DNA from: Paenibacillus glycanilyticus
GTDB taxonomy: Bacteria > Bacillota > Bacilli > Paenibacillales > Paenibacillaceae
Length of the DNA: 64,000 bases
Assembly: GCF_030161375.1 (NCBI RefSeq)
Contig: NZ_BSSQ01000019.1
Span: 287,649-351,648 of the forward strand
Reading direction: 5' to 3'
Shown: positions 17,489 to 26,325 of the stretch, one piece after another
How the letters are laid out: the number at the start of each line of letters is the position of its first letter
Position numbering within the stretch: position 1 is the first letter of the stretch
Made by a program: the position numbers and the translations under genes
The notes under the pieces: generated by a model
Seen by the model: the letters and a program-made list of their open reading frames with translations, nothing else
Databases searched by the model: none
Told to the model about the DNA's origin: nothing

Positions 17489-18610
17489 CTATCCTTGTCT
17501 CCGGATACGGAATTTGCTGGCCATATTGCCTGCGATCAAGAAGAACAGGATCGCACCTTGTATCATCGAAGAGATCGAAGATGGAAGGCCAATCGTCTGA
17601 ACGCTGAAACCGCCGACAATAAGTCCGCCGAACAGGAACGAGGAAATAACCAAGCCAACCGGATTCAGCTTTGCCAGCCAAGCCACGATAATGGCGGTAT
17701 AACCATAACCTGGCGAGATGCCGTACATGAGCCGGTGAGTGACGCCCGATACTTCCGCCATTCCGGCTAGGCCAGCCATCCCGCCGCTGATCAGCATAAC
17801 GAGCAAAATATGGCGGCTGATCTTGATCCCGGCGTTTTTCGCCGCTTCCGGATTGGCGCCAATCAAGCGCAGCTCATATCCCCAGCGGGTATATTTCATC
17901 AGGAAGGCGTAGAGCAAAACGCAGACGATGGCAAATACCAAGCCTAGATGCAGCCTCGTATCTCCGAATAGCGGTAGCGATTGCGCCTCTGTGAACACTG
18001 GCGTACCCGGGAAATTAAAGCCTTTTGGATCTTTCCAAGGACCAAATACGAAATAGTTGAGCGCTAGAAGCGCCACGTAGTTAAGCATCAGGGAAGTAAT
18101 CAGTTCATTCACTTGGAAGTACGTCCGCGGAATAGCCGTTAACAGTCCCCAAATGCCGCCGCCTATGATTCCTGCTGCAACCATAGCCGGAATTGCCAAG
18201 TAGACGGGCAAATTCGGCCAATAAACGGTGACCGCCGTTGCGGCCATCGCACCGGCGAGGAATTGCCCTTCGGCCCCGATGTTCCAGACCGAGATCCGGT
18301 AAGCGATCGCCACGCCTATCCCGCACAAGAGCAGCGGAATGGATTTGACAAGCGTTTCGGTTATGCCAAACGTCGTGCCAAATGCCCCCGTAATCATTTT
18401 GGAATAAACCGTAATCGGGTTCATGCCGTTGGCTGCGATGAAGATGCCGCAGAAGATCAAAGCAAGCAGGACGGAGACGATTGTCATCCACCACGGGCTT
18501 TCTTTCCTGGAAGGATCCAGTTCAATTCTGAAGGACAGCAGCTTGCTGCGGCGGGATGCCGTATCCGGTTGTTCGATTGCTAGAGTGCTTGGTACAGGCT
18601 GCTTGCTCAT
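17489..18610 (-). CDS. nucleoside ABC transporter permease (NupP/YufP-like)
   Basis: First, longer permease of the BMP-type importer, 373 aa, with an N-terminal cytoplasmic stretch of about 35 residues before the first helix. The NIGAEGQFLAGAMAA and ELRLIGANPEAAKNAGI segments match the BPD_transp_2 family. Its start overlaps the ATPase gene stop by 4 nt. It forms a heterodimeric channel with the permease encoded downstream. Confidence 0.91.
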   Translation of the reverse strand: MSKQPVPSTLAIEQPDTASRRSKLLSFRIELDPSRKESPWWMTIVSVLLALIFCGIFIAANGMNPITVYSKMITGAFGTTFGITETLVKSIPLLLCGIGVAIAYRISVWNIGAEGQFLAGAMAATAVTVYWPNLPVYLAIPAMVAAGIIGGGIWGLLTAIPRTYFQVNELITSLMLNYVALLALNYFVFGPWKDPKGFNFPGTPVFTEAQSLPLFGDTRLHLGLVFAIVCVLLYAFLMKYTRWGYELRLIGANPEAAKNAGIKISRHILLVMLISGGMAGLAGMAEVSGVTHRLMYGISPGYGYTAIIVAWLAKLNPVGLVISSFLFGGLIVGGFSVQTIGLPSSISSMIQGAILFFLIAGNMASKFRIRRQG

Positions 18611-20154
18611 ACGACCTTCTCCTCCTCAGAGTCTTCCGCATCCCGCACGCCGGCCATATACAATCCGATTTGTTCGCGGGTCGCTTCCCCTCTCGCCAAT
18701 TCTCCGACCATGCGGCCGTTATAGATTACTAATATGCGGTCGGACAGCTGCATAACCTCATCCAGGTCTTCCGAAATGAGCAAGATGCTTTTGCCTTGTC
18801 CGCGCATTTCCGTCAATAATCGGTGAACGCCCTCCGTCGCGCCGACATCCAGCCCTTGCGTCGGATGAACCGCCACCATGAAGAGCGGATCTTGCTCGAC
18901 TTCCCTAGCAAACAGCAGCTTCTGCTGATTGCCCCCGGAGAGTTGTCTGACGGGCGTATCCAAACCCGGTGTCTTAACATCAAATTGCTCAACTAGCGAT
19001 TGCGACCAGCTGCGGTTCGCCCTTGAACGAAGGAAGCCGAAGCGGGAACGTTCGCCCGTGCGATAAGATTTGAACAACAGATTATCCACGATGCCGAGGC
19101 TTCCGGCTAGGCCGCTTTTCATCCGGTTCTCGGGTACATGGGCAATGCCTGCTTCGATGGCTCCGCGTACCGATGCGTTTTTAAGAGGGTTGCCGTTAAA
19201 CGTAATGCTTCCCTTCCGGTAAGGACGAAGTCCCGTCAGTACTTCCGCGAGCTCCTTCTGCCCGTTGCCCGCTACTCCGGCCACCCCGACGATCTCGCCT
19301 TCATGCACCTTAAACTCCATTTGATCCAGAGCTTTGCGGCCATGGTCGGCAAAGACGTCAAGCTGATCCACGATAACAAGCGGTTTGCCTTTTGGACGGC
19401 TAGCCAGCGGCTTCTGAACCGTCAACTCTTTGCCGACCATTAGCCTTGCAAGCTCGCGTTCATTCGTATCGCATGCGGCCATGCTATGGGTAAGCTTGCC
19501 TTTGCGCATGATGGAGATGCTGTCGGAGACGGCCATAACCTCTTTCAGTTTGTGAGTGGTTATAATAACCGATTTCCCCTCCGCCTTCAGCTGATCCAGC
19601 GTCACGAAGAGCTGCTCCGCTTCTCCCGGCGTAAGCACGGAAGTTGGTTCGTCCAGAATGATCAGGTCAGCGCCGCGGTACAACGTCTTCACAATCTCAA
19701 CCCGCTGCTGCTCGCCGACGGACAATTGCCAGATGGGCCGGTCAACGGGAACGGAGAGACCGAATTTGGTAGCAATCGCGTCAATCTCTTCCTGCTTGTT
19801 CTTCATCCAGCCCGGTCCGCGCCAGAACGATGATTTCTCGCCTAAAATAATATTTTCCGCTGCCGTTAACGTTTGAACGAGCCGGAAATTTTGAAATACC
19901 ATTCCGATTCCAAGCTTCATCGCATCCTTCGGCGAACGGATCTTCGCTTTCTCGCCATGAATATAAATCTCGCCGCTTGTTGGACGATAGACACCGGACA
20001 ACATGCACATCATCGTGCTTTTTCCGGCTCCATTCTCTCCAAGCAATGCATGCACTTCTCCTGCTTTTGCCTTGAAATCAACCTGGTCATTGGCAACGAC
20101 GGATCCGAATTGCTTGACGATGCGCTGCATTTCCACGGAGTAGGTTTCTAGCAT
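18607..20154 (-). CDS. nucleoside ABC transporter ATPase with two ABC domains (NupO/YufO-like)
   Basis: Sugar/nucleoside-type ATPase of 515 aa with tandem ABC domains. The first has Walker A GENGAGKST at 39-47, LSVGEQQRVE and LDEPTSVL. The second has a degenerate Walker A (GVAGNGQKE), LSGGNQQK and a Walker B carrying HPTQGLD rather than DEPT, as is usual in the RbsA/YufO group. AGGAGG lies before the ATG. The 205-nt gap to the lipoprotein gene upstream holds three hairpins that may set the level of this gene. Confidence 0.92.
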   Translation of the reverse strand: MLETYSVEMQRIVKQFGSVVANDQVDFKAKAGEVHALLGENGAGKSTMMCMLSGVYRPTSGEIYIHGEKAKIRSPKDAMKLGIGMVFQNFRLVQTLTAAENIILGEKSSFWRGPGWMKNKQEEIDAIATKFGLSVPVDRPIWQLSVGEQQRVEIVKTLYRGADLIILDEPTSVLTPGEAEQLFVTLDQLKAEGKSVIITTHKLKEVMAVSDSISIMRKGKLTHSMAACDTNERELARLMVGKELTVQKPLASRPKGKPLVIVDQLDVFADHGRKALDQMEFKVHEGEIVGVAGVAGNGQKELAEVLTGLRPYRKGSITFNGNPLKNASVRGAIEAGIAHVPENRMKSGLAGSLGIVDNLLFKSYRTGERSRFGFLRSRANRSWSQSLVEQFDVKTPGLDTPVRQLSGGNQQKLLFAREVEQDPLFMVAVHPTQGLDVGATEGVHRLLTEMRGQGKSILLISEDLDEVMQLSDRILVIYNGRMVGELARGEATREQIGLYMAGVRDAEDSEEEKVV

Positions 20155-20170
20155 TCGCGGTTCCTCCTAA

Positions 20171-20290
20171 AAAGAATGTTCACACAAATGGACATCATTT
20201 CCGTCCATTTGTGAAGATTCTTGCTTCGTAAGCATGTGCTTAAAGAATGTTCACACAAATGGACGTCATTCCAGTCCATTTGTGAAGATT
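20171..20290 (-). repeat. tandem pair of 49-nt hairpin repeats
   Basis: Two copies of a 49-nt unit (20171-20219 and 20242-20290) at a 71-nt period differ at three positions, all in or near the loop. Each has an 11-bp perfect stem (20183-20193 with 20203-20213; 20254-20264 with 20274-20284) and a 9-nt loop. The copy nearest the ATPase gene is followed by a short T run on the minus strand. They lie between the substrate-binding lipoprotein gene and the rest of the operon. Confidence 0.85.
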
Positions 20291-20304
20291 GATCAGGCCT
20301 ATAA

Positions 20305-20338
20305 ATCAACAAATCCCTTGGGTAAGGGATTTGTTGAT
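20305..20338 (-). terminator. strong 15-bp hairpin just after the BMP lipoprotein gene
   Basis: A perfect 15-bp stem (20305-20319 with 20324-20338) and a 4-nt loop begin 21 nt past the stop of the lipoprotein gene. On the minus strand only TTTATAG follows, so it is more likely a partial terminator or 3'-end stabiliser than a full stop. Confidence 0.6.
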
Positions 20339-20359
20339 CGGCCATTTGGCTGGTTGAGG

Positions 20360-21520
20360 TTACTGAGGAATCGTTCCTTCCACGCCTTTTACGAACCAGT
20401 TCATCTCCAAAACTTGCTCAAGACTGAGCGCTTTGCCGGCTTCCAGCTTCGAAGCGCCGGATGCATCCGTAATTGGTCCGCTGAACACATCCAGCTCGCC
20501 GCTTAGAATTTTGGCTTTCGCATCTTCAACCAGCTTCTTCACGTCGTCCGGGATGCTAGATCCAAGCGGAGCAAGACCAACCATGCCATCCTTCATATCG
20601 CCGGAGAATTGCTCGCTTTTCCAAGTACCGTCAATGACGGACTGTACCACTTGCGTATAATACGGACCCCAGTTCCAAGTCGGGTTCGTTAAGTAAGCTT
20701 CCGGCGCATAACGGGTCATATCCGAGTCGTTGCCGCCTGCGAGCGCTCCACGTTCGGCAGCCGCTTGCAAGGTTGCGGGGGAATCTTGATAAGCGAGCAG
20801 CACGTCTGCTCCTTTGTCCAGCAAGCTGATCGCCGCTTGACGTTCCGCTGTTGGATCGTACCAGGTGTTGCTCCATACCACGTCTACTTTCGCATCCGGA
20901 TTCACGCTTTGGATACCAAGGGCAAACGCATTGATGTTATAGATGACTTCGGGAATCGGGAATGCGCCAACATAGCCGATAACATTGGATTTCGTCATTT
21001 TGCCTGCGGCAATACCCGTCAGGTAACTAGCTTCATAGTTCTTGCCGAAGTAAGTACCCATGTTATCCGCTGTTTTGTATCCCGCTGTGTGCAAGAACTT
21101 CACATTCGGGAACTTCTTCGCAACATTCAGCGTGTAATCCATGTAACCAAAGCTTGTCGTGAAAATAACGTCATGGTTCTGAGCCAATTCGGTGATAACG
21201 CGTTCTGCGTCCGCGCTCTCCGGTACGTTCTCAACCGTGTCAGCTTTGATGCCAAGCTTTTCTTCCATGTACTTTCTGCCGTTGTCATGTTCGAACGTCC
21301 AACCGCCGTCCCCTGGAGGACCGATGTAGACAAATGCGACGCGCGGCATCTTCTTGCCGCTATCTGTTGCTGCCGGCTCCGTAGATGACGAAGCATTGCC
21401 GCCGCTGTTGGCCGTTTCGCTTGGCTTGTTATTGTTGTTGCTGGAACAAGCGGACAATATAACGACCATAAGTACAAGTAAAGCCAACCCCACTGAACGT
21501 GCTTTTGCAAGATGTTTCAT
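20360..21520 (-). CDS. BMP-family nucleoside-binding lipoprotein (NupN/PnrA-like)
   Basis: Extracellular substrate-binding lipoprotein of the importer, 386 aa. The signal peptide ends in the lipobox LSAC with Cys25 as the lipid site, followed by an Asn/Ser-rich linker to about residue 56 and a PnrA/BMP periplasmic-binding fold. Characteristic segments are FVYIGPPGDGGWTFEHDNGRK (shown in part), FTTSFGYMD, and YLTGIAAGKMTK. BMP proteins bind purine nucleosides. GGGGAGG precedes the ATG and a good promoter lies about 60 nt upstream. Confidence 0.92.
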   Translation of the reverse strand: MKHLAKARSVGLALLVLMVVILSACSSNNNNKPSETANSGGNASSSTEPAATDSGKKMPRVAFVYIGPPGDGGWTFEHDNGRKYMEEKLGIKADTVENVPESADAERVITELAQNHDVIFTTSFGYMDYTLNVAKKFPNVKFLHTAGYKTADNMGTYFGKNYEASYLTGIAAGKMTKSNVIGYVGAFPIPEVIYNINAFALGIQSVNPDAKVDVVWSNTWYDPTAERQAAISLLDKGADVLLAYQDSPATLQAAAERGALAGGNDSDMTRYAPEAYLTNPTWNWGPYYTQVVQSVIDGTWKSEQFSGDMKDGMVGLAPLGSSIPDDVKKLVEDAKAKILSGELDVFSGPITDASGASKLEAGKALSLEQVLEMNWFVKGVEGTIPQ

Positions 21521-21576
21521 ATAGTTCCTCCCCGACTCTCTATCATCATCATGACCGGTATGGCTGATGTAGTCTC

Positions 21577-21605
21577 AATATACTTCCGCAATATACCAAC
21601 GTCAA
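21577..21605 (-). promoter_or_regulatory. sigma-A promoter for the nucleoside import/purine operon, with PucR-box-like core
   Basis: On the minus strand TTGACG (21600-21605), a 17-nt spacer and TATATT (21577-21582) match the sigma-A pattern. CGTTGGT overlaps the -35 and resembles the core of the Bacillus PucR box (WWWCNTTGGTTAA), though the flanks match imperfectly. A palindrome GTGCATGATGCAC (21656-21668) and TTACTCATGTAA (21679-21690) lie upstream and could be operators. Confidence 0.6.
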
Positions 21606-21704
21606 TATATCTGACATGAGATTGGTGGAGAGGTCTAAAATTACGAAATGTCATTGTGCATGATGCACGTTCAACTCATTACTCATGTAATAAAACATAA
21701 CATT

Positions 21705-22352
21705 TTATCTTCGATCCCGATTTCGACGATAGCGCCGTTCCGCAACCCGAAGGCTTTGTTCGTCATCCACATCAAGCAAGAGATCCGCTTCTTCGCCACC
21801 ATAAGCGATAATCTCGCCGGCATATTCCGCCGAGCTAAATAATTTCCGCGCTCCCATGTCCCCTCTCAAACCTCGAAGCGACGGAAACATCGATTGCCGA
21901 ATGACGGCAGGAGGCATTACAATCCCTTCTACGGAGGATGCGGCATAATCCAGCATTGGATTGTCCTCCATAACGGCAAGAAGACGCCGCACCATGGCAG
22001 CCGTGACAAAAGGTTGGTCACCAAGCCCAATGACAACCGCATCGGATTCAGGGAGGCTGGACAGCGCGGCGTCTACTCCCGCACGAATGGAATAAGACAT
22101 TCCAAGACTCGCTTCTTCGCAGACGACGATATGAAGTTGAGTAGCGTATCGGGGATCATTCCTAATCTCCTGCAGCCAGTGAAGCGGATCGTCCGGGCGG
22201 ACGACCGCAAATATCCGCCCGAGCCCGCTAGCCAATAGAACACGAAGAGCCATACTGCCGAGCGCTACGCCCGGTGAAAGCTCGAGCGGCAACTTCGGTT
22301 TGCCCATGCGGCTGCTCTGCCCCGCCGCCAAATAAATGCCGGACACGTTCAT
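21705..22352 (-). CDS. pucB: MobA-like nucleotidyltransferase, XDH cofactor maturation (PucB)
   Basis: Predicted molybdenum-cofactor cytidylyl- or nucleotidyltransferase, 215 aa. It has the NTP-binding signature LAAGQSSRMGKPKL at residues 8-21, a VIGLGDQPFV metal/nucleotide motif, and the GDMGARKL segment near the C-terminus seen in MocA/PucB proteins. ATG 22352 is preferred over an ATG seven codons upstream, since GGGGGAG lies 5 nt before it. The first 125 nt lie inside the pucA frame in another phase. Confidence 0.88.
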   Translation of the reverse strand: MNVSGIYLAAGQSSRMGKPKLPLELSPGVALGSMALRVLLASGLGRIFAVVRPDDPLHWLQEIRNDPRYATQLHIVVCEEASLGMSYSIRAGVDAALSSLPESDAVVIGLGDQPFVTAAMVRRLLAVMEDNPMLDYAASSVEGIVMPPAVIRQSMFPSLRGLRGDMGARKLFSSAEYAGEIIAYGGEEADLLLDVDDEQSLRVAERRYRRNRDRR

Positions 22353-23310
22353 GTTGCTCCCCCTTTGGATCATGATCTTCTCGAACCAAACTCCGCCATT
22401 GCTTGCGTAATCCGATCAGTTCCGCGGCGATGCTAACCGCTATCTCGTAAGGACCTTCCGCTCCGATGGACAAACCAACCGGAGCTTTGACAGCAGGAGG
22501 CGGGACTTGACCGTCAAATAATAGATCGATTCGTTTGGACGATCCCATTACTCCAATGTACCGGGGTCCGGCGGTCAATGCCCATTGAATCATTTCCCGG
22601 TCGTAATAGAGTTGATGACTGCACACGAGTACGGCATCATCATGGTTTAATTGCAATTGATTGCGCAGCCGCTCAGGCGTTCCGATATAACATTCGGCAC
22701 CAGGGAAGGAACCCAGGAGGTTTGGCCGCCAATCCGCTACGATCACATGGAAGCTGCTTTGCGCAAGCAGCTGGTAGATGGGAACGGCATCCGGACCGGC
22801 TCCAAACAAAATAACTCGTTGACGGTTGGATAACAGTAGGTCGAATTCCCAATCGGTGGCCAACTCGGAAGACTTCTCGCCTTCTTGTGCGACGATCTCA
22901 TAATGAAGCTCTTCTCCCTGAAGGCTGCGAACGATCCGAACATCCCTACCGGTATCCAGCACATGAAGCGCCTCGAGCAACAGTTCTCGGAATGCGCCTG
23001 ATACCGGCTCCAGCAACACCTTGATCACTCCGCCGCAACCTACGGCTTCACCCCATATCGGATCCTCGTCAGGATCCATATTGTATTCAACAACGACATA
23101 ACGCCCCGTCTCGCATACGGATGAAATACGCTCGAACAGATCCGATTCTATGCAACCCGGACTTACCGTCCCGATGGACTCCCCATTAGACAAGAGCAGC
23201 ATAGCCGCGCCTGCCTTGCGATACGCGTGCCCTTCTACCTCAATGACGGTTGCGAGAACTGCCGGTTGTTCAAGCTGCCTGATCGCCCGCAAGATACTGA
23301 TCATATCCAT
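22228..23310 (-). CDS. pucA: XdhC/CoxI-family xanthine dehydrogenase maturation factor (PucA)
   Basis: Moco-sulfuration chaperone for xanthine dehydrogenase, 360 aa. The N-terminal XdhC/CoxI domain (ATVIEVEGHAYRKAGAAML, SPGCIESDL, GCGGVIKVLLEP) is followed by a Rossmann-like XdhC C-terminal domain (LFGAGPDAVPI, VADWRP, YIGVMGSSKR). The ATG at 23310 has AGGAGGG 8 nt upstream, better than the upstream TTG/ATG options. About 40 residues at the C-terminus overlap pucB out of frame and look like read-through, because pucB's conserved start is encoded there. The protein would otherwise end near residue 320, close to Bacillus PucA length. Confidence 0.88.
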   Translation of the reverse strand: MDMISILRAIRQLEQPAVLATVIEVEGHAYRKAGAAMLLLSNGESIGTVSPGCIESDLFERISSVCETGRYVVVEYNMDPDEDPIWGEAVGCGGVIKVLLEPVSGAFRELLLEALHVLDTGRDVRIVRSLQGEELHYEIVAQEGEKSSELATDWEFDLLLSNRQRVILFGAGPDAVPIYQLLAQSSFHVIVADWRPNLLGSFPGAECYIGTPERLRNQLQLNHDDAVLVCSHQLYYDREMIQWALTAGPRYIGVMGSSKRIDLLFDGQVPPPAVKAPVGLSIGAEGPYEIAVSIAAELIGLRKQWRSLVREDHDPKGEQHERVRHLFGGGAEQPHGQTEVAARAFTGRSARQYGSSCSIG

Positions 23311-23373
23311 CTGGCAATCCCTCCTTCCAAGCCGATCCAGGATGTCGGTCACAAACTAGCAGACCTTGCGAAT

Positions 23374-24699
23374 TTACAGTCTTGCCAGCAATTCCTTTAG
23401 GGTCCGGTCTGCCTCCCGCAAAACTAGCGGCTTATCGACCGTCTTCATAATGCGTCTCTCCATCACGATTTGACCGTCGATCATAACGGTATCTACATCA
23501 CCGCGCGTAGCTGCGTACACTACTCTCGAATACCAGTCCGCATCAAATGAAGGATAGACATGGAAATCTTCCAAATCAAGCAACTGCAAATCGGCCAGCT
23601 TGCCAACCTCAATACTTCCGATTTGGTTCTCCAATCCAAGAACATGCGCCCCGCCCATTGTCGCCATACGCAATACTTTCTTGGCGTCCATTACGGTTGG
23701 ACCATGCTGCACCTTTTGAATGAAAGCCGTTAGCCGCATTTCCTGGAACATATCCAGGTTATTGTTGCAAGGCGCGCCATCCGCTCCAATCCCAACATGG
23801 ATACCTTCTTCCAATAATGCCGGCACCTCGGCAATACCGGATGCCAGCTTAAGATTAGAACCCGGGCAATGCGTCACCTTAACGCCTCTTTCCCAAATAA
23901 TCCGTTTTTCCTCATCATCCAGCCATATGCTATGCGCCAGAATGAGATTTGGCTTCGCGAGACCGATATGATCGAGATAAACCACGTTGCGCATGCCGCG
24001 CTCCGATTCTACGATCGAAATCTCTTCCTTGTTCTCCGACGCATGGGTATGTACCTTCACGCCGTATTGTGCCGACAAGTCTCTTACGCCAACGAGCAAA
24101 TCTTCCGTGCAAGAAACTACAAACCGCGGACAAAACGCGTATTCAATTCGCCCGCCAGCAGCGCCATGCCACTTCTCAAGCAGCTCCACGCTCTCCTTCA
24201 GCGACTGCTCCGTCTTTTCTTGAAGCGCTAGAGGCACCTCGGTTCCGTGATCCATCATGACCTTGCCGGATACCGCCCGTATACCGCTCTCCAGAATAGC
24301 CTGGAAGGCGGATTCGGTATGGTTAACCGTCTCCATATCGAGAATGGTTGTCGTCCCGCTTCGAATCAATTCCCCTATGCCAAGCAGCGCCGAATAATAG
24401 ACGGATTCTTCATTATGGGCTGCCTCTAGCGGCCATATCCGTTGTCTCAGCCAATCAATCAGTTCAAGATCGTCAGCACGTCCGCGGAACAAGGTTTGGC
24501 ACAAGTGAATATGCGTTTGGATGAAGCCGGGAAGAAGTACTTTTCCGTCCGCATCAATGATGCGTTCTGCTGTATTTTCCTGAATATTCGGACCAATTTG
24601 GGTAATCTTATTCCCTTCTACCAGAACATCCCCTGTGAAAATATCATCTGCCGCGTTCATCGTCATAATGACGGCATTACGGATTAACGTTGATCCCAT
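23374..24699 (-). CDS. amidohydrolase, guanine deaminase / 5'-deoxyadenosine deaminase-like
   Basis: Zn- or Fe-dependent deaminase of the SsnA/MtaD/ATZ-TRZ group, 441 aa. Metal site: H63-I-H65 in GFIQTHIHLCQ, a central HTHASEN, AHSIWL, and GADGAPCNN near residue 310. Relatives deaminate guanine, 8-oxoguanine, S-adenosylhomocysteine or 5'-deoxyadenosine. Placed between pucR and pucA, guanine-to-xanthine is the most economical guess, but residues do not settle it. It begins 39 nt after the PucR stop, with AAAGGAG before the ATG. Confidence 0.85.
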   Translation of the reverse strand: MGSTLIRNAVIMTMNAADDIFTGDVLVEGNKITQIGPNIQENTAERIIDADGKVLLPGFIQTHIHLCQTLFRGRADDLELIDWLRQRIWPLEAAHNEESVYYSALLGIGELIRSGTTTILDMETVNHTESAFQAILESGIRAVSGKVMMDHGTEVPLALQEKTEQSLKESVELLEKWHGAAGGRIEYAFCPRFVVSCTEDLLVGVRDLSAQYGVKVHTHASENKEEISIVESERGMRNVVYLDHIGLAKPNLILAHSIWLDDEEKRIIWERGVKVTHCPGSNLKLASGIAEVPALLEEGIHVGIGADGAPCNNNLDMFQEMRLTAFIQKVQHGPTVMDAKKVLRMATMGGAHVLGLENQIGSIEVGKLADLQLLDLEDFHVYPSFDADWYSRVVYAATRGDVDTVMIDGQIVMERRIMKTVDKPLVLREADRTLKELLARL

Positions 24700-24738
24700 G
24701 TATCCCGCTCCTTTGTTGTGTAGACCATTTGATTCTCG

Positions 24739-26325
24739 TTAAGATTGTTCATTAATAAGCAGCTTGCGGAATAAGAAAGCAATCTTTAGCCTGAGCAAAT
24801 CGTTCATTTTCTTGAAATCAACGCCTAATAGTTCACTCAACTTCTCGATCCGGTAGGTCGCGGTGTTGCGATGGATATACAGCTTCTTAGCCGTTTCATT
24901 CAACTGGCCGTCTTGTTCAAGGTAAGTCTCTAGCGTGCGCAACATCTCATTCGCATAATCCGGATCCTTGCTGACGAGTCCGCCAAGCCAGCGGTTGCAG
25001 AAAGCTTCCATCCGATCTCTCGACACATGCTCGAACACGATGGCTAAATCCATCGTATCAAACGAAATAATAGCTTGCCCAACTCCCCATTCGCTGGACA
25101 GCCTTTGAGTCTGCCTGCATTCATCAAAAGCTTCATAGAGCTGATCGGCTCTCTTCTTCCGGCTGCTGACCATCGCGCGCGGGCTCCATCCGCTCCCCTG
25201 CTGGATCGATGCGAAACAAGCTTGCAAAGCGGATCCCAGACTCCCGTCGGCTTGCCCTTCTAACTCCGGGAAGACAGATAATAAACCTTCTTCCATTACA
25301 ATATGCATACCCTTGCGTTCCTGCAGTTTCGTATGGCTTAAAAAATCCGATTTCAGCTTCTCCAGTTTATCCATTCGTTGTCCGGAAGACACTTGCGGGC
25401 AATCGCTAAGCACGCAGGTATACTGGCCATGAAAAATTTCAAGCTCCCAGCGGTCTGCATATTCTACCAATTTATCAATGGGCAATCCGTTGCGGAGATA
25501 CCGTTTAATTAGAACCCCGAAATCTTTTTGGACCGACAACTCGAAATAATCCTCGTAATTAAAATTCATCTGATAGGATAATAGCTCGGCAGCCTGCAAA
25601 TACAAACTTTCTTCAATCGTGGACAAGAATAGCTGCGGATTGAAAAAAAGAACAAATCCCGTGCACCGCGCTTGCTTCATTAGAGGAATCCGAAACGCCT
25701 GCCATTGCTTGCTCTTCATCCACTTCTGCTGCTGCGGCCAAGGCCAGCTGCCCGTTAATTCCGAATCCGTCACTTGGGAACTGTTGTACATGATCTGCCC
25801 TCTGGAACCTACGATTGCCATAGGGAACCCGATGATATCGGCCACCGCATCAAACAGTTCATTAATATGGTCGGTCTTAAGCGCCATTCTCATCAGTCGG
25901 ACTTGCTTGTCGAATATATCTTGCAATACGCCGGTATTGCGGCGGAGTTCTTCCTTAAACAAACCGCTCATCTGATCCGAGAAGGTGAATTGATAGGGTA
26001 GCTCTATTAATGGAAATCCGAGTTCATCCGCGCAGGCGATTAGTTGATCGGGAATCGCGTCCCAGAATCGGCCGAGCTTAATCCCTAGCCCCGACGAGCC
26101 CCGCTGGTTCAGCTTGGCTAGCAGCTCCGTTGCATCCTGCGGATGATCTTTGATCAGGTAGGCCGTCGTAAACAGCATTTCCCCTTCCTTGATCCAATCG
26201 GTAATATCCGGGGCATCCATCACGTTGACGGATTTCACGATCCGATTGCGCCCTGCTGTCCCGGCAACTAATTTCCCTTCCGATAAAGGGAAAACATTCA
26301 GCGCCTGTTCTACCGTCAAATGCAT
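24739..26325 (-). CDS. pucR: PucR-family transcriptional regulator
   Basis: Purine catabolism regulator of 528 aa. It has an N-terminal PucR domain (about 1-125, beginning MHLTVEQALNVFPLSEGKL), a middle GAF/CdaR-like GGDEF-like region, and a C-terminal PucR helix-turn-helix near 470-515 with the signature KKLYIHRNTATYRIEKLSELLG. In Bacillus PucR activates puc genes, with allantoin-pathway intermediates as effectors. GGAGGTG lies 5 nt before ATG 26325; an ATG five codons upstream would place that SD inside the gene. It is the first gene of a likely pucR-deaminase-pucA-pucB unit. Confidence 0.92.
   Translation of the reverse strand: MHLTVEQALNVFPLSEGKLVAGTAGRNRIVKSVNVMDAPDITDWIKEGEMLFTTAYLIKDHPQDATELLAKLNQRGSSGLGIKLGRFWDAIPDQLIACADELGFPLIELPYQFTFSDQMSGLFKEELRRNTGVLQDIFDKQVRLMRMALKTDHINELFDAVADIIGFPMAIVGSRGQIMYNSSQVTDSELTGSWPWPQQQKWMKSKQWQAFRIPLMKQARCTGFVLFFNPQLFLSTIEESLYLQAAELLSYQMNFNYEDYFELSVQKDFGVLIKRYLRNGLPIDKLVEYADRWELEIFHGQYTCVLSDCPQVSSGQRMDKLEKLKSDFLSHTKLQERKGMHIVMEEGLLSVFPELEGQADGSLGSALQACFASIQQGSGWSPRAMVSSRKKRADQLYEAFDECRQTQRLSSEWGVGQAIISFDTMDLAIVFEHVSRDRMEAFCNRWLGGLVSKDPDYANEMLRTLETYLEQDGQLNETAKKLYIHRNTATYRIEKLSELLGVDFKKMNDLLRLKIAFLFRKLLINEQS

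Noticed and set aside
20171..20290. Possible CRISPR-like repeat
   Set aside because: There are only two copies, each a self-complementary hairpin, with no cas genes in the window.
20148..20345. 65-codon minus-strand frame through the hairpin repeats
   Set aside because: Its repeated peptide merely reflects the tandem hairpins; there is no SD and no family likeness.
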